Part shown: positions 1 through 8,826 of the stretch, piece after piece | Numbering within the stretch: the first letter of the stretch is position 1 | Layout of the letters: every line of letters begins with the position of its first letter | Source of the DNA: Chromera velia | Lineage: Eukaryota; Sar; Chromeraceae | Direction: 5' to 3' | Assembly: GCA_018398765.1 (NCBI GenBank) | Contig: JAHBMJ010003278.1 | Coordinates: 1 to 11,873 of the forward strand | Length of the DNA: 11,873 bases | The notes under the pieces: generated by a model | What the model was told of the DNA's origin: nothing | The model's database searches: none | The model's input: the letters and a program-made list of their open reading frames with translations, nothing else | Program-made: the position numbers and the translations under genes

Positions 1-3
1 CCC

Positions 4-43
<40 letters not shown>

Positions 44-158
44 CTATCTCTGTGTGTATGTGTGTGTATATGTATGTGTATGTATGTATGTGTGTGTGTG
101 TGCGTCTATGTGTGTGTGTGTGTGTGTATGTGTGTGTGGGTGTGTTGTGTGAGTGCAG
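1..158. repeat. Compound microsatellite (TC)n-(TATC)n-(TG)n in intron
   Basis: C4, then a (TC) run to about 26, (TATC) units to about 48, then an irregular TG-rich run with TATG interruptions to about 150. It ends in TGCAG at 154-158, the 3' splice site of the first NAPRT exon seen here. It is therefore the 3' part of an intron, and the open frames across it are low-complexity artefacts. Starting the window with a simple repeat fits an assembly break. Confidence 0.9.
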
Positions 159-934
159 GTGGAGCCTCTGCTGGACCTCTTGTGGGACAAGGGACATGCC
201 GTGGGGAAGCGACCGTCACTTTGGGTGGGTGTACGTATCTGTCTGTTTGTCGATCAATCAATCAATCAATCAATCGTTACGATGACTCTCATTTTTTTCA
301 AAGTACCAGAAGTCGACCCAGCTACCCTGTCTGTCTTGCTATCTGCGTCCCTGGGTCCCTGCCTGCAGCAAAGCAGAGAGCGCGTGCTCGCTCAGTTGAA
401 GGCCTGCAGAGACGATCACCTCCGTCCCATCAACCCGACTCCCTACAAGGTCTGTTTGTTTGGTTGCTTGCTTTCTTGTCTGTTCGTTTGTTTTTGCCGG
501 CCTCTCTCTTGCTCTTCCGTGTGTCTCTTTGTCTCTGTCTTCTCTTTTCCTGTCTCGCTTTTACGCTGTCTGTCTGTATCTGCCTTTCTGAGTGTCTGAG
601 CACCCAAGAAAGAAAACAAAGAACTCTGTCTGCTTTCGTATGTCACTGTGCGTCTGGAACTTGTCTTCCGTGGTTGGCTCGATCTCATTCCCCTTCCGCG
701 CCGCGGATTGAATGGCTTCCCTTTTTTTCTGACTCCTTCTCTTGAATCCCTTTTAGTACCTGAAGCGGGTTCACATTTGAATATCTTTCTCTCTGTCTTT
801 CTCCTTCTCTCTTCATTTCTCTCTGCCTTCCTTGTTGCGTCCCCAATCCAATGCAGGTCTCTGCGTCCCCCTCGTTCTACGACTTCTTCAAGGAGATGTG
901 GCAGAAGACGGCCCCCATCTTCGAGATCCAGTGA
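159..934 (+). CDS. NAPRT: Nicotinate phosphoribosyltransferase, C-terminal three exons (partial)
   Basis: Catalyses nicotinate + PRPP to nicotinate mononucleotide with ATP use, the first step of the Preiss-Handler NAD salvage route, in the cytosol. Three exons join in phase 0: 159-224 (22 codons), 369-449 (27 codons) and 857-934 (25 codons and TGA). Introns are 225-368 (GTGGGT...CTGCAG) and 450-856 (GTCTGT...ATGCAG). The joined 74 residues show the family's C-terminal pattern: a VEPLLDLLW segment, then RERVLAQL, then the hallmark RPINPTPYKV that is split by the second intron, then SFYDFFKEMW and a short tail ending EIQ. From family knowledge, plant and algal NAPRTs end with this same order and length, so the stop looks natural. 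The catalytic barrel and phosphate-binding residues lie upstream of the window. No defect is seen. A GTGAGC overlapping the stop could in principle be a donor, but the family length argues against it. Confidence 0.87.
252..275. repeat. (ATCA)n microsatellite in NAPRT intron
   Basis: About five to six copies of ATCA between the donor at 225 and the acceptor at 368. Simple intronic repeat. Confidence 0.85.
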
Positions 935-1479
935 GCGGAACTGAGAGAGACAGCTGGGGGCCCGTCAGCGCTCAGGTGACGTATGGATTTTAGAGCTTAC
1001 GCAAGAGAAAATTTTGGTCAAATATGACCAGAAATGACGTGAAAAACCACTATGTAAAGCACCTGCCACAGAAATATTATTCAAAGTAAAAAATATTTTA
1101 AAGAATACGTACGTGAACTTCATGAAGTAAAATTAAAGGACCATTTTATAACATTTCTCTGAATTTTACCAAAGGAAACAAACTTTAAAACATGATACTT
1201 TAAAATAATTAAAAGTTTTTAACTAACAAAAAAAATGATGTTTAGTTATTCATATACTGACACACTATATAAAATTTTTTAATTGTTAGTTTTTTTTTTG
1301 TTAACTATGTGACTTAATTTAACTTATTTTCACTTTCCCTAGCATCAAGCCTTAATTAAGGCAAGAAGTAGCGAGATGCAATAGATTTATAATTTCTTTT
1401 TGTATTGTTTTATATAGTTTTGCGTTATTTTGTGTTATTCTGTGTTAACTGTGTTACTTCGCGTAAACACTATATTACA
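935..1479. other. AT-rich region downstream of NAPRT, no gene seen
   Basis: Composition drops sharply after about 1000 to strongly AT-rich, with many A and T runs and stops in all frames. It contains a small inverted repeat TGGTCA-AATA-TGACCA near 1015-1030 and a weak A/T hairpin pairing AACAAAAAAAA (about 1224) with TTTTTTTTGTT (about 1300). A set of ten-base units lies at 1422-1470. It presumably holds the NAPRT 3' untranslated region. No convincing transposon ends were found. Confidence 0.6.
1422..1470. repeat. Degenerate ten-base tandem repeat
   Basis: Five consecutive units of 9-10 bases share a GYGTTA core: GCGTTATTTT, GTGTTATTCT, GTGTTAACT, GTGTTACTTC, GCGTAAACAC. No function is evident. 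Confidence 0.6.
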
Positions 1480-1917
1480 CTAGATTCCACAAAAGGTTCT
1501 AGAAAAAAATGGTAGGGATTGACTCCGATTGAATGGTAGCACACTTAAGCATACTATACATGTACATGGGAGGAGGTCGGAGGCTAGGATAGGAGGAGGC
1601 GAAGAGGCGACTTGAGGCGAGGAAGAACGGTACTCAGGAACCTCGTCGAACGGACTTCTTCTAAGTGCCCCTCGCCAAATTCTTTCCAGGGCCGGCCGCA
1701 GAAGCCGCTGAGAAAGCCGCTGAGAATTAAGCGCGATACGCGATACAGAACGCCGCCGATGAACGCCGCATAGAAAAAATCCGATTAGCCAATCTGACAC
1801 ACTGAGCACATCTAAGTTCTTGCTGATTTCTTCCCATGCCTTGTTATTCATTGAGAACTTTGAGGCACCCCGATCAACTAATGTGGCATTACGAAACCGC
1901 TTCCAGCTTGCCCAACT
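1480..1917 (-). CDS. Weak hypothetical ORF, possibly an exon or gene fragment
   Basis: Open for 145 codons on the minus strand from just after a TAA (1918-1920) to a TAG at 1480-1482. The first ATG is at 1851. The stretch before and after that ATG (WKRFRNATLVDRGAS, then KAWEEISKNLDVLSVSDW) reads like a real helical protein with protein-like codon use. The pattern of a tryptophan followed by an EEI and a short helix is vaguely like a Myb/SANT-type DNA-binding helix, but I cannot place it in a family. The downstream half overlaps short duplications (AGCCGCTGAGAA twice, GCGATAC twice) and a purine-rich plus-strand tract, and may not be coding. It could also be an exon whose 5' part I cannot identify; a CCACAG lies just upstream near 1930. 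There is no evidence that it is expressed. Confidence 0.3.
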   Translation of the reverse strand, partial: SWASWKRFRNATLVDRGASKFSMNNKAWEEISKNLDVLSVSDWLIGFFLCGVHRRRSVSRIALNSQRLSQRLLRPALERIWRGALRRSPFDEVPEYRSSSPQVASSPPPILASDLLPCTCIVCLSVLPFNRSQSLPFFSRTFCGI

Positions 1918-2011
1918 TTAATTCTGTGGACAGCAGAACTGAAGAGACTCGATTTGAGTGTCAAATTGTATACCAATAGAGCGACGGATCTTTCTTGAAG
2001 ACGAGGGAGAG

Positions 2012-4602
2012 ATGTCTGATTCTAGTTTTCCTCCTCCTTCCCCCCCAACTTCTTTCAGAGAGTGGACGGTGAGGACGGGAGAAAACGATCAGTTGCACTA
2101 CGAGCGAGTGACTCCGTCTGGCGAAACGGAATCACTCCCCGATGTTGCAAACTGTGTCGAGTGCTTTGAAAGAGGCACAGCTGAAGGGGTGCTGGGGTCT
2201 CCTGCTGACCCTCTGCGAAAACGTGGGGGGGAATCGTTGGATCGTTTACGACGTGAAGACTGGGGAGTTTTGGTACCAGTGGGGGGATGGAGGGGGGCGA
2301 GAAACCTTCTTCTGTGGTCCGGACATATGGAGATTGGTGGAAGAGAAAAAGAAGCTGGAGATATTTCCTTCGTTTCTGCTCTCCAAAAATGGAGGCGGAG
2401 ACGGGTAGCTCAAAATTCAAAAGAACGTCGTTGCCCTGATCATCGAAAGAGTGGTGCTGGAGTCGGAGTTTTGTCGTGCGCTGCAGACACATCTGACGAC
2501 CAAGAGCATCTGGGCCCGTCTGACGGGCATCGAGGGGGATGAGTTTTCTTCGGCGAGGAGCAGGTTGGAAGAGAAGACGCGAACACTGGCTAAGAAGTTT
2601 AAGGACTGCAAAGGCAAAGAGGCCGAGCTACAACTGGAGTACGAAGAGCTGGTCCGAGAGGTCACCGAGCTAAAAATTCAGAGCTGCTGGCAGAAGACCC
2701 GTTTCCACCGTCAGAAGCTCATGAGTGCAGCAGTGTCCCTTGTTGAAACTCTCAAACGAGAGGCCGAATCACGGCTTCCGATCGAGAGGACAAGGTCAGT
2801 ACTGGACGACCTTTTGTGTGTGAAAGGTCTCTTCTCGACAATTCTGTGGATGTTCTGTGTGAGGTTTCTTCTGCCCCACGCAGAGTCGACTCTTCTCCGA
2901 TTGGAGGCGGAGACGTCGACTCAACGTGCGGTTTTGAGTGAGGTGTGGAGGTTTGAAAATGAATGTCGGACTGTTGCTGCTGAGATTTTAACGCTTTGGG
3001 TGAATGAGAATAAACGTCTTGCGTGCTTGTTGTTGTCTCGGTGTGTTGCTTTCCAAAGGGGAGTGAGGTTTTTTTTTGTATCAGCTGCTGAGCGTCTGAA
3101 AGACAAGACCGATCTGAAGAGAGACACGAAAATGATCGCCACAGTTGACGCACTGACACGGTTTTTGCGTACCGCGATGGTGTGTAGGGAGGTTGTGGAA
3201 GGGTTCAATGCGTCTGAGGGCCTGGGGGGTAAGGGGAAGGCGCAAGTTGATTTTGCTCCTTGGTTTCGTGCGTTGTTCTGGCACTTCAGGGACATGGAAG
3301 ATCAAAAGAAAGGTGGTCGACTTGTGGTGTCTCTGTGGGGTGGGGCGGTGAGGAAGATTGAAGCTTTTGGAATGATGGGGGCAGTAAGAAAGGCAGAACG
3401 AGACGCGTTTGCTTCTGCAGATGCAGCTGCCGATGCCCGATCTCTGTGCGAGTCTGCTCTGTACGACCCTGTGTATCGTAACACCCATTTCATGAATACC
3501 CGATTGAATCTGATGTGGAAAATGAAGGCGATTGAGATGAGTATTCGGAATCGGAAGCTTTCCAGACAAATGGAGAGGGGAAAGGAGAGAAAAAAGACGT
3601 TGGGGGTGTTGAGGGAAATGGAAAGGGAGTGGGAGACAGCGGGGCAGGTGGAATGTGACGAGACTCTAGGGGCAGAGGAAGAAAATGAAGATAAACAAGT
3701 GCAGCATCTGTATCTTGCCCTCCTCATTCTTTACCTCGAGGCCCCCTCACCTCAGAAAATTCCATCTCTCAGTCTGCATTCACTCAATTCAGAACGCTCC
3801 TATGCACAGCGTTGTCTTTGGGAATGGTTTGCGTGTTGTCCTTGTGAAAGGAAAACGGTGGAAGGGGATCATAAGAAAGACAGCAGGGCACCAATCAGGG
3901 TTGGGAAAAGAAATTCGGATTCGAAAGCATTCTTTTCTTCTTCTGCAGATTGCCATGTTTCTCCTCCCCTCCTGTCTGATATGTGTTTGAGCTCCCTCTC
4001 GGACTTCTTGCGTGACCACATCCTCTCGTTTTCTCATGCCGGTGTTGCCCTCGATTATTCTTACACTAGCGCTGAAAGGAATCAGGGTGATCGTGCAGAA
4101 TCCTCAATGATATGTGTGCCGTCTTCCTCTTCTGTCTATTCTCTTGATTGCTCCTCCTCGTCGGACTCTCTTGTTGGCAGTATAATTTGCTTCTTCCTCT
4201 TCTTCCTCTTCTCCCCTCTGCCCTCCCAGTACTGGTGTGGCTTCCTCTCTCGCCCCTTCCTCCTCCAGGCAGGAATTGTCCCTCAAACTCGACGCTGCCC
4301 CTCCAGATCCTCGTCTCTGTCTCCCTCTCTGTCTCTGTCCTTCTGCTGGATCTTCTGCACAGAGCCCGCTGGCAGAGGGGGGAGATTTGGAGTCAGAGTC
4401 TGAGGGGGGAGGGGCCCCTTGTGGATCGGGCAGGGACAGGACCTTCAAGCTTCTGCCCTCACTCAGAGAAGTGAAGAAACGCCAACCAATGCTCTGCAAC
4501 AACATTTCATGTGGGGGGGCTGCAAAAAAGGGACAGCAACTGCATTGCATGGAGTGTAAACTGAGTGTGTACTGTTCTCGTGAATGTCAGAAAGCTGATT
4601 AG
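2012..4602 (+). pseudogene. MYND zinc-finger protein, probable pseudogene with frameshifts and internal TAG
   Basis: The first ATG after an in-frame stop is at 2012. The N-terminal frame (MSDSSFPPPSPP, then WTVRTGENDQLHYERV) runs to about 2140. There one extra base, for instance in the C4 run before GATG, would move it into the next frame, which continues (ALKEAQLKGCWGLLLTL, IVYDVKTGEFWYQW) to a TAG at 2406-2408. The same frame then stays open for about 590 codons to about 4180. That long part contains a charged coiled-coil-like helix (about 2560-2690) and long helical segments of unknown family. A serine-rich linker follows, then a second frame change near 4180-4235. The last frame carries a C-terminal MYND-type finger (4495-4602) and ends at TAG 4600-4602. 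MYND fingers usually bind proline-rich partners; the rest is unassigned. Alternatives are a gene with a few undetected short introns, or sequencing indels for the frame changes. The two TAGs are harder to explain that way. Confidence 0.62.
4495..4602 (+). other. MYND-type zinc finger, truncated
   Basis: The motif reads CNNISC, then CMEC, then YCSRECQKAD, giving the usual C-x4-C, C-x2-C and C-x3-C zinc ligands. It is cut by TAG at 4600-4602. In the family, D is normally followed by W, a few residues, H-x3-C. After the TAG the sequence continues in frame with NRKRVPD, which resembles that tail but lacks the histidine and the final cysteine. The second zinc site would therefore be incomplete even if the stop were read through. 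Confidence 0.75.
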
Positions 4603-4680
4603 AATCGAAAGCGGGTGCCTGACGGGGACAGACGGGGGGTTAAGCATGCCGATCCGTCTGCATCCCTGCGGCTGAAACAA

Positions 4681-4686
4681 AATAAA
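4681..4686 (+). promoter_or_regulatory. Possible polyadenylation signal AATAAA
   Basis: AATAAA lies 79 bases after the MYND TAG. The position suits a 3' end, but the hexamer alone is weak evidence and this organism may not use it. Confidence 0.3.
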
Positions 4687-5599
4687 TGTGTAAGGAGGGG
4701 GCCCGGGATCCGAAGAATACAAAAATGGCATACAAGTTGTCGCTGCCTTGCGATGGCTTAGGAGTGCCTCAGCCTTCTCCCTCGACTTCCACTTCTTCTT
4801 CTCTGTGTGCTGTCGAGGTCTCGGAGTCACTGTGTCCATCTGCCCACCGTCTTCGTTGCCGTCTAATGTGAGATAACATCCTCGCAGTCCTTCTCTCACA
4901 GTCGCACACTGTCGATGACATCTCTGCTCACACTTCGTCATTTCCAAGGAAAGAAGGAGACTCTGAGGGATCATCGAGGGGGGGAGGCCTGAGAGACTGC
5001 CGAGCAGAAACGAAGAGAAAATATGACAAAAATCGAAAAGACGCTGCTTGATTGATGCTTGAGTAATTTCATTGGCAAAGTAAAAGATTGATTTTTTTTT
5101 TTCAATATCAGCATCATTCTAGACTTTTTAAACTAGGCTATATATACAACTGTCACACGGTCATAAGGATTAGTTATAGAAGTGTTATTATATAACCATA
5201 TTTCAGTAAAAGTTTTCGCTAGTTCGAATCAATTCTAAATTTGGAACCTACTCTACAACCTACTTTAGAACTTTGAAAAATAAGATGGGCTACTACTACT
5301 ACTAAGGATTAATGTTCCAGGTGCCCTGGAGGTCTACTTCCTGAAATTCAAATTCTTCAAAGCTATATATGACTGATAAGGGCATGAAAGGACAAAAGTG
5401 AGGCGGACGTAATAGAAACATATCTCAAATACATCTACTCACTGGCAGTACTGTAATGGAAAATCCATGCTATGGTAGTTCTAGTGGTAGTTGTGTTGCT
5501 TTGCCGATATCATCATGGCATTGATGATTGAGGGTTTTTTTATGCATGCCGCGTCCCCATACATGACAGGCAGATCTAACTTAGGCGACGCACAGTAGT

Positions 5600-5640
5600 A
5601 AAAAAAAAAAAAATAGACCTTTCCAGATTTTTTTTTTTTT
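5600..5640. repeat. A14 / T13 inverted homopolymer pair
   Basis: A run of 14 A at 5600-5613 and 13 T at 5628-5640 are separated by 14 bases, so they could pair. It directly precedes the hairpin cluster. Confidence 0.7.
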
Positions 5641-5653
5641 CTATGAAAGATTT

Positions 5654-5682
5654 CCTAGAGCACCTCTAGGAGCACCTAGAGG
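5654..5682. repeat. Three-arm alternating hairpin
   Basis: Arms CCTAGAG (5654-5660), CTCTAGG (5664-5670) and CCTAGAGG (5675-5682): the middle arm is a perfect reverse complement of both outer arms (8 bp with CCTCTAGG 5663-5670), with loops of 3 and 4 bases. Two mutually exclusive hairpins are possible. Confidence 0.85.
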
Positions 5683-5689
5683 AACACCT

Positions 5690-5707
5690 TTTAAAAGTAC
5701 TTTTAAA
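5690..5707. repeat. 18-bp perfect palindrome
   Basis: TTTAAAAGTACTTTTAAA reads identically on both strands and lies seven bases after the hairpin cluster. It could extrude as a cruciform or bind a dimeric protein. It is AT-rich, so chance cannot be excluded. Confidence 0.85.
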
Positions 5708-5805
5708 CTAACTTCCTTGCAAACTTATTACTCAACTCAAAGTTTTAAACATCTTTCAACCCTAGTTTCAACCTTAGTTCTAGTCCTAGTTGTTATTGTA
5801 CGTTT

Positions 5806-5829
5806 GTCTCTACTAGTGTCTCTACTAGT
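5806..5829. repeat. 12-bp direct duplication
   Basis: GTCTCTACTAGT is present twice in tandem, following several CCTAGT/CTTAGT echoes between 5760 and 5795. Confidence 0.75.
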
Positions 5830-5947
5830 GTCTTCACCATTCCATCATCGACTTTGTTGAACATGGACCAACCGATTTTTTTTCCTTTGTTCAACTGCAC
5901 TGTCACTAGACTTTTCTCTCTTCTCTTTGCTGTGTCTGTTAAAAAAA

Positions 5948-6238
5948 TTAACCATGTCTTCTTGTTTTTAATTCACATTGACTTGCATCCACCCTTTCTT
6001 TCTCGTCAAATAATTCTGCAGCCACTTGAGTATCAGCCCCACGTGGTATCGACTCGTGCTCTTGGTTGAACACATTTTCACGGCTGGCCGCTGCATCGGC
6101 ATCATCACCTTGCTCATCTTCCTTCTCCCCCTCGTCTTCAGCATCTTCATACAGTTCTTCAGATGCAAAGCTGTCGACCTGGAAAGCATCTTTTAAACAT
6201 TCTACTTCGATCGTTAAGAAGATGAAGTGCTCTCTCCT
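5948..6238 (-). pseudogene. Acidic coding-like fragment without a start codon
   Basis: Open for 96 codons on the minus strand between TAG 6241-6239 and TAA 5950-5948, with no ATG near the front. It begins HFIFLTIEVECLKDAF, then becomes strongly acidic (SEELYEDAEDEGEKEDEQ), then ends with a mixed tail. The codon pattern (GAA, GAT, GAG, GCT in frame) looks like genuine protein, unlike the serine-rich antisense frame. The protein is not recognised. It could be a terminal exon of the minus-strand gene farther up (7076-9961), since it lies on the same strand, but I see no convincing acceptor. It could instead be the remnant of a separate gene or transposon. AT-rich DNA borders it on both sides. 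Confidence 0.4.
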
Positions 6239-6241
6239 CTA

Positions 6242-6780
6242 CTTTAGTTAATGATTCATGTATTGTAATACTTTTATTAAATAAAATTATTCTTTAAAAT
6301 GATTAAAAGTAGGTCATACAAAAAAAATTGAAGAGTAGTATGACTACTATCATTAACTAATAGTATGATTAATGAACATTATTTTTAAATTATTGAACAA
6401 AAATAAAAGACAATCAACCCTTTTGTCTTTGTTCAAGCGGTATTAAGCCGGCTGAGGCTGTGCAGTGTCGCAATTTGACTGTTTTTTTTTTTTAATGCTG
6501 GATATAACAAAAAAACATGAGAGAAATTACGGGAGAAGGACGAAAAGGCGGCCAAGGGGTGGCACTGTAGTACGACCGTGGCAGATGATGGCAGAAAGGA
6601 AAAGGACAGAAGAAGACAAACAGACAGTCAGAGCAGAAAGTTTAGGATAGTGACCTCAACGGCGGCCAAACTCCATGATAATAACTTTTGGCCTAGACTG
6701 CTATCTCTGAGTCTCTTCAAAGTTCTCTCTATCTTTCCTTCCAACGAACGTAAGAGCACTCCAAGGAGTCTCTTCCCCTC
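6242..6780. other. AT-rich then mixed region without a supported gene
   Basis: 6242-6430 is very AT-rich and ends in an imperfect hairpin (6393-6401 with 6428-6436). 6430-6780 is mixed. A minus-strand open stretch at about 6628-6760 (ERTLKRLRDSSLGQKLLSW and following) looks mildly protein-like and could be another piece of the minus-strand gene, but no clear splice acceptor supports it. One possible minus-strand acceptor is the pyrimidine-rich tract ending CTACAG near 6570. Confidence 0.4.
6393..6436. repeat. Imperfect hairpin
   Basis: TTGAACAAA (6393-6401) pairs with TTTGTTCAA (6428-6436), and GACAA (6409-6413) pairs with TTGTC (6423-6427), leaving a seven-base bulge and a nine-base loop. 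Possible terminator-like or transposon-end structure; no function shown. Confidence 0.65.
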
Positions 6781-7068
6781 CCTACTATCTTTGGACTCAT
6801 GTCGATGCGTCACCGTACTGACACCCTCTCTTTTCCCCCCTTTCCCGCCACTAACATTTCTGGGCTCAGGAAGATGCGTCGCTGTACTAACGCCTTCCCC
6901 TCCTCACCATCTTTGGACTCATGAAAATGCATTGCCATACCAACACCTACCATCTCTGGACTTATACCGATCGATGCGTTGCCGCACTAACACCCTCCCC
7001 TTTCCCCCCTTTCCCTCCCCCCCCATTTCTGGGCTCATAGAGGTACGTTACCGCACTAACTCTCTCTG
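6780..7068. repeat. Degenerate minisatellite B in minus-strand intron
   Basis: Five diverged units of 43-74 bases, marked by GGACTCAT-like anchors at 6793, 6863, 6915, 6958 and 7032 and a following GCGTCACCGTACTRAC-like core. On the minus strand it starts within about 12 bases of the splice donor at 7075-7074. The unit is recognisably related to minisatellite A (8429-8828), which has GACTCAYAAAC and CATCACCGCACTCAC. Confidence 0.75.
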
Positions 7069-8348
7069 ATCTCACCAGAAAGACCCATCTTCTGGTGGCA
7101 AAGGAGATAGGTTCTCGAGCGCGTGACTTTCGAAAACAGCGTCTCCGCTGTCCCTTGTATCGGTCGCTGCCTGCATCAAGGTATCGAGGGTCTTATCGGA
7201 ATTATGTTCCCCCCTCCCACATTCCTTCCATTGCTGCGGCTGCAATTTTGATTTGGGGGAGAGGAAGATTAGAGTCGGGGTCGGGAGCAACGGGGACCTC
7301 AGCCCACTTGCACAGAACGTTGTGCATCAGGCTCTGATGCGCAGTGGCGGTCTCGAGCTTTTGCTCTCGAGTATACCCATGAGGGCCTAGAGGCACACCG
7401 AGTATCAGCCAAACCTGGGGATCAGTGATTAACCCCATGTCCACCATTGCCACAGGGTTGTAATCCATCCCTTTTAGCTTCACGTACATACGCTACAGTA
7501 ACTCACTTGCATCCTCCCACAGTCGCTCTCCTAACCGGTCTAGCACCTCAAAAACTGTCAGGTAGGGGATGTAGGTGCGACTGGGAGGGGGTTTCAAAAG
7601 TATGGGCAGGGCATCAACCCAGTATGCCCAGTCTCCTCCCCAGCTGTCGGAATTGGTAACAAATTTGAGGCAAGCTTTGATCGTCAAACCACCGGATGGG
7701 ATTAGCCAGATGCATGAAGGGATGTCGGCAGGGTCCATCACCTTCAGAAGAGTCTTAACAACTTCAGGGAGCCACCGCAAATTATTTTTCGTTTTGTCAG
7801 GTAAAGCATGGTGGGTGATTTTCTTCTCTTTTTTGTTGGTTGCGGGATTCTTCTTCTCAGTGACTGTGGAGGGCATTGAGATAGTCCACCCGAACATTAT
7901 CGTGATAAGGTTCTCCAGGTTGGAGTCTAGATCTTTTTGGGGTAGCGATCCTGAGAGATATGCGTCAATGTCTTTTCCCCTCCGAAACCAAAGTGTGAAG
8001 GCAACTGCAAGGTCCTTTCTAGTCATCGCAGCTTCGTTGTCCTTGAAGGACTCATCATCACACATCCTCACTTTTCTGCTTCGGAGAAAGTCTGTGAAGG
8101 ATTTCTCTTGAAAGAGGGCCTTATACAGGACTTCCTGCTCTGCCCTAAACCCCTCCCCCCGACTTTCTGAGAAGAAAGATCACTTTCGCTACGTCAATGT
8201 GGAGACGCTTCTGTGGCGCAACCTTCACAGGCTTTCTCCAGGCCGAATGATCCCCTACCCCACCCCGCAGAGCTGTCCTTTTTGGGCTTATGAACAAGTG
8301 AGTTGGTGGGAGGGCCTTCTCTAAACTTCACTCAAAGACAGACCTCTC

Positions 8349-8826
8349 CTGCAGAGAACAAGAAGACAAAAAAGTATTTGATGCACCCACTACCTCCCAG
8401 CACTCACCCAAAGAATACACCTCTCTTCCTCTAGTTCTCTCGCTCCAGACTCACAAACGTGCATCACCGCACTCACTCTCTTTTTCTCTCTTGCTCTAGT
8501 TCTCTCGCTCCAGACTCATAAACGACGTACGTCACTGCACTCACTTTCTCTTTCTCTCTTGCTCTAGTTCTCTCGCTCCAGACTCACAAAGTTTAATGTG
8601 CATCACCGCACTCACTCTCTCTTTCTCTTTTACTCTAGTTCTCTCGCTCTAGACTCACAAACGTACATCACCACACTCACTTTCTCTTTCTCTCTTGCTC
8701 TAGTTCTCTCGCTCCAGACTCATAAACATGCATCACCGCACTCACTCTCTCTTTCTCTCTTGCTCTAGTTCTCTCGCTCCAGACTCACAAACGTATGTCA
8801 CCGCACTTACTCTCTCTCTTTCTTAC
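8349..8826 (-). other. Intron A of minus-strand gene
   Basis: Donor ATG|GTAAGA at 8826 and acceptor with a long pyrimidine tract ending CTCTGCAG at 8349; length 478. The phase is kept: exon 1 ends on a full codon and the frame after the acceptor runs through VAPQKRLHIDVAKVIFLL with one TGA. About 400 of its bases are minisatellite A. Confidence 0.65.

Larger units (their letters stand above)
4603..5947. other. Non-coding region, increasingly AT-rich
   Basis: From 4603 to about 5040 it is mixed composition with only short open frames, possibly the 3' untranslated region or decayed tail of the MYND gene. From about 5050 it is AT-rich, with (CTA)n at about 5288, an A14/T13 pair, an overlapping hairpin cluster and a long palindrome near 5600-5710, and a 12-base duplication at 5806-5829. 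No gene, RNA gene or clear transposon end was recognised. Confidence 0.55.

Noticed and set aside
52-745. Long open frames over the start of the window
   Set aside because: They read through TG microsatellite and introns. The real NAPRT exons use short parts of them with clean splice sites.
2795-2883. 89-base intron GTCAGT...CCCACGCAG
   Set aside because: Its length is not a multiple of three and the same frame is open on both sides, so splicing it would break the protein.
3685-3990. Plus ORF in another frame, and several minus ORFs antisense to the MYND gene (2055-3727, 4104-4974)
   Set aside because: They overlap the better supported frame 2451-4180 and show shadow composition only.
4180-4229. 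50-base intron GTATAA...CCCTCCCAG inside the MYND gene
   Set aside because: The sites look good, but removing it leads into the frame without the MYND finger, so it does not repair the gene. A frameshift in the serine-rich linker fits better.
4686-4871. Short plus ORF after the MYND stop
   Set aside because: Serine-rich and without a motif; it overlaps a possible 3' untranslated region. Not enough to call a gene.
6578-7069. Plus ORF of 163 codons
   Set aside because: Most of it is the plus-strand reading of minisatellite B, giving a repeated low-complexity translation.
7575-8111. Plus ORF of 178 codons
   Set aside because: It is antisense to exon 2 of the minus-strand gene, whose reading is much more protein-like.
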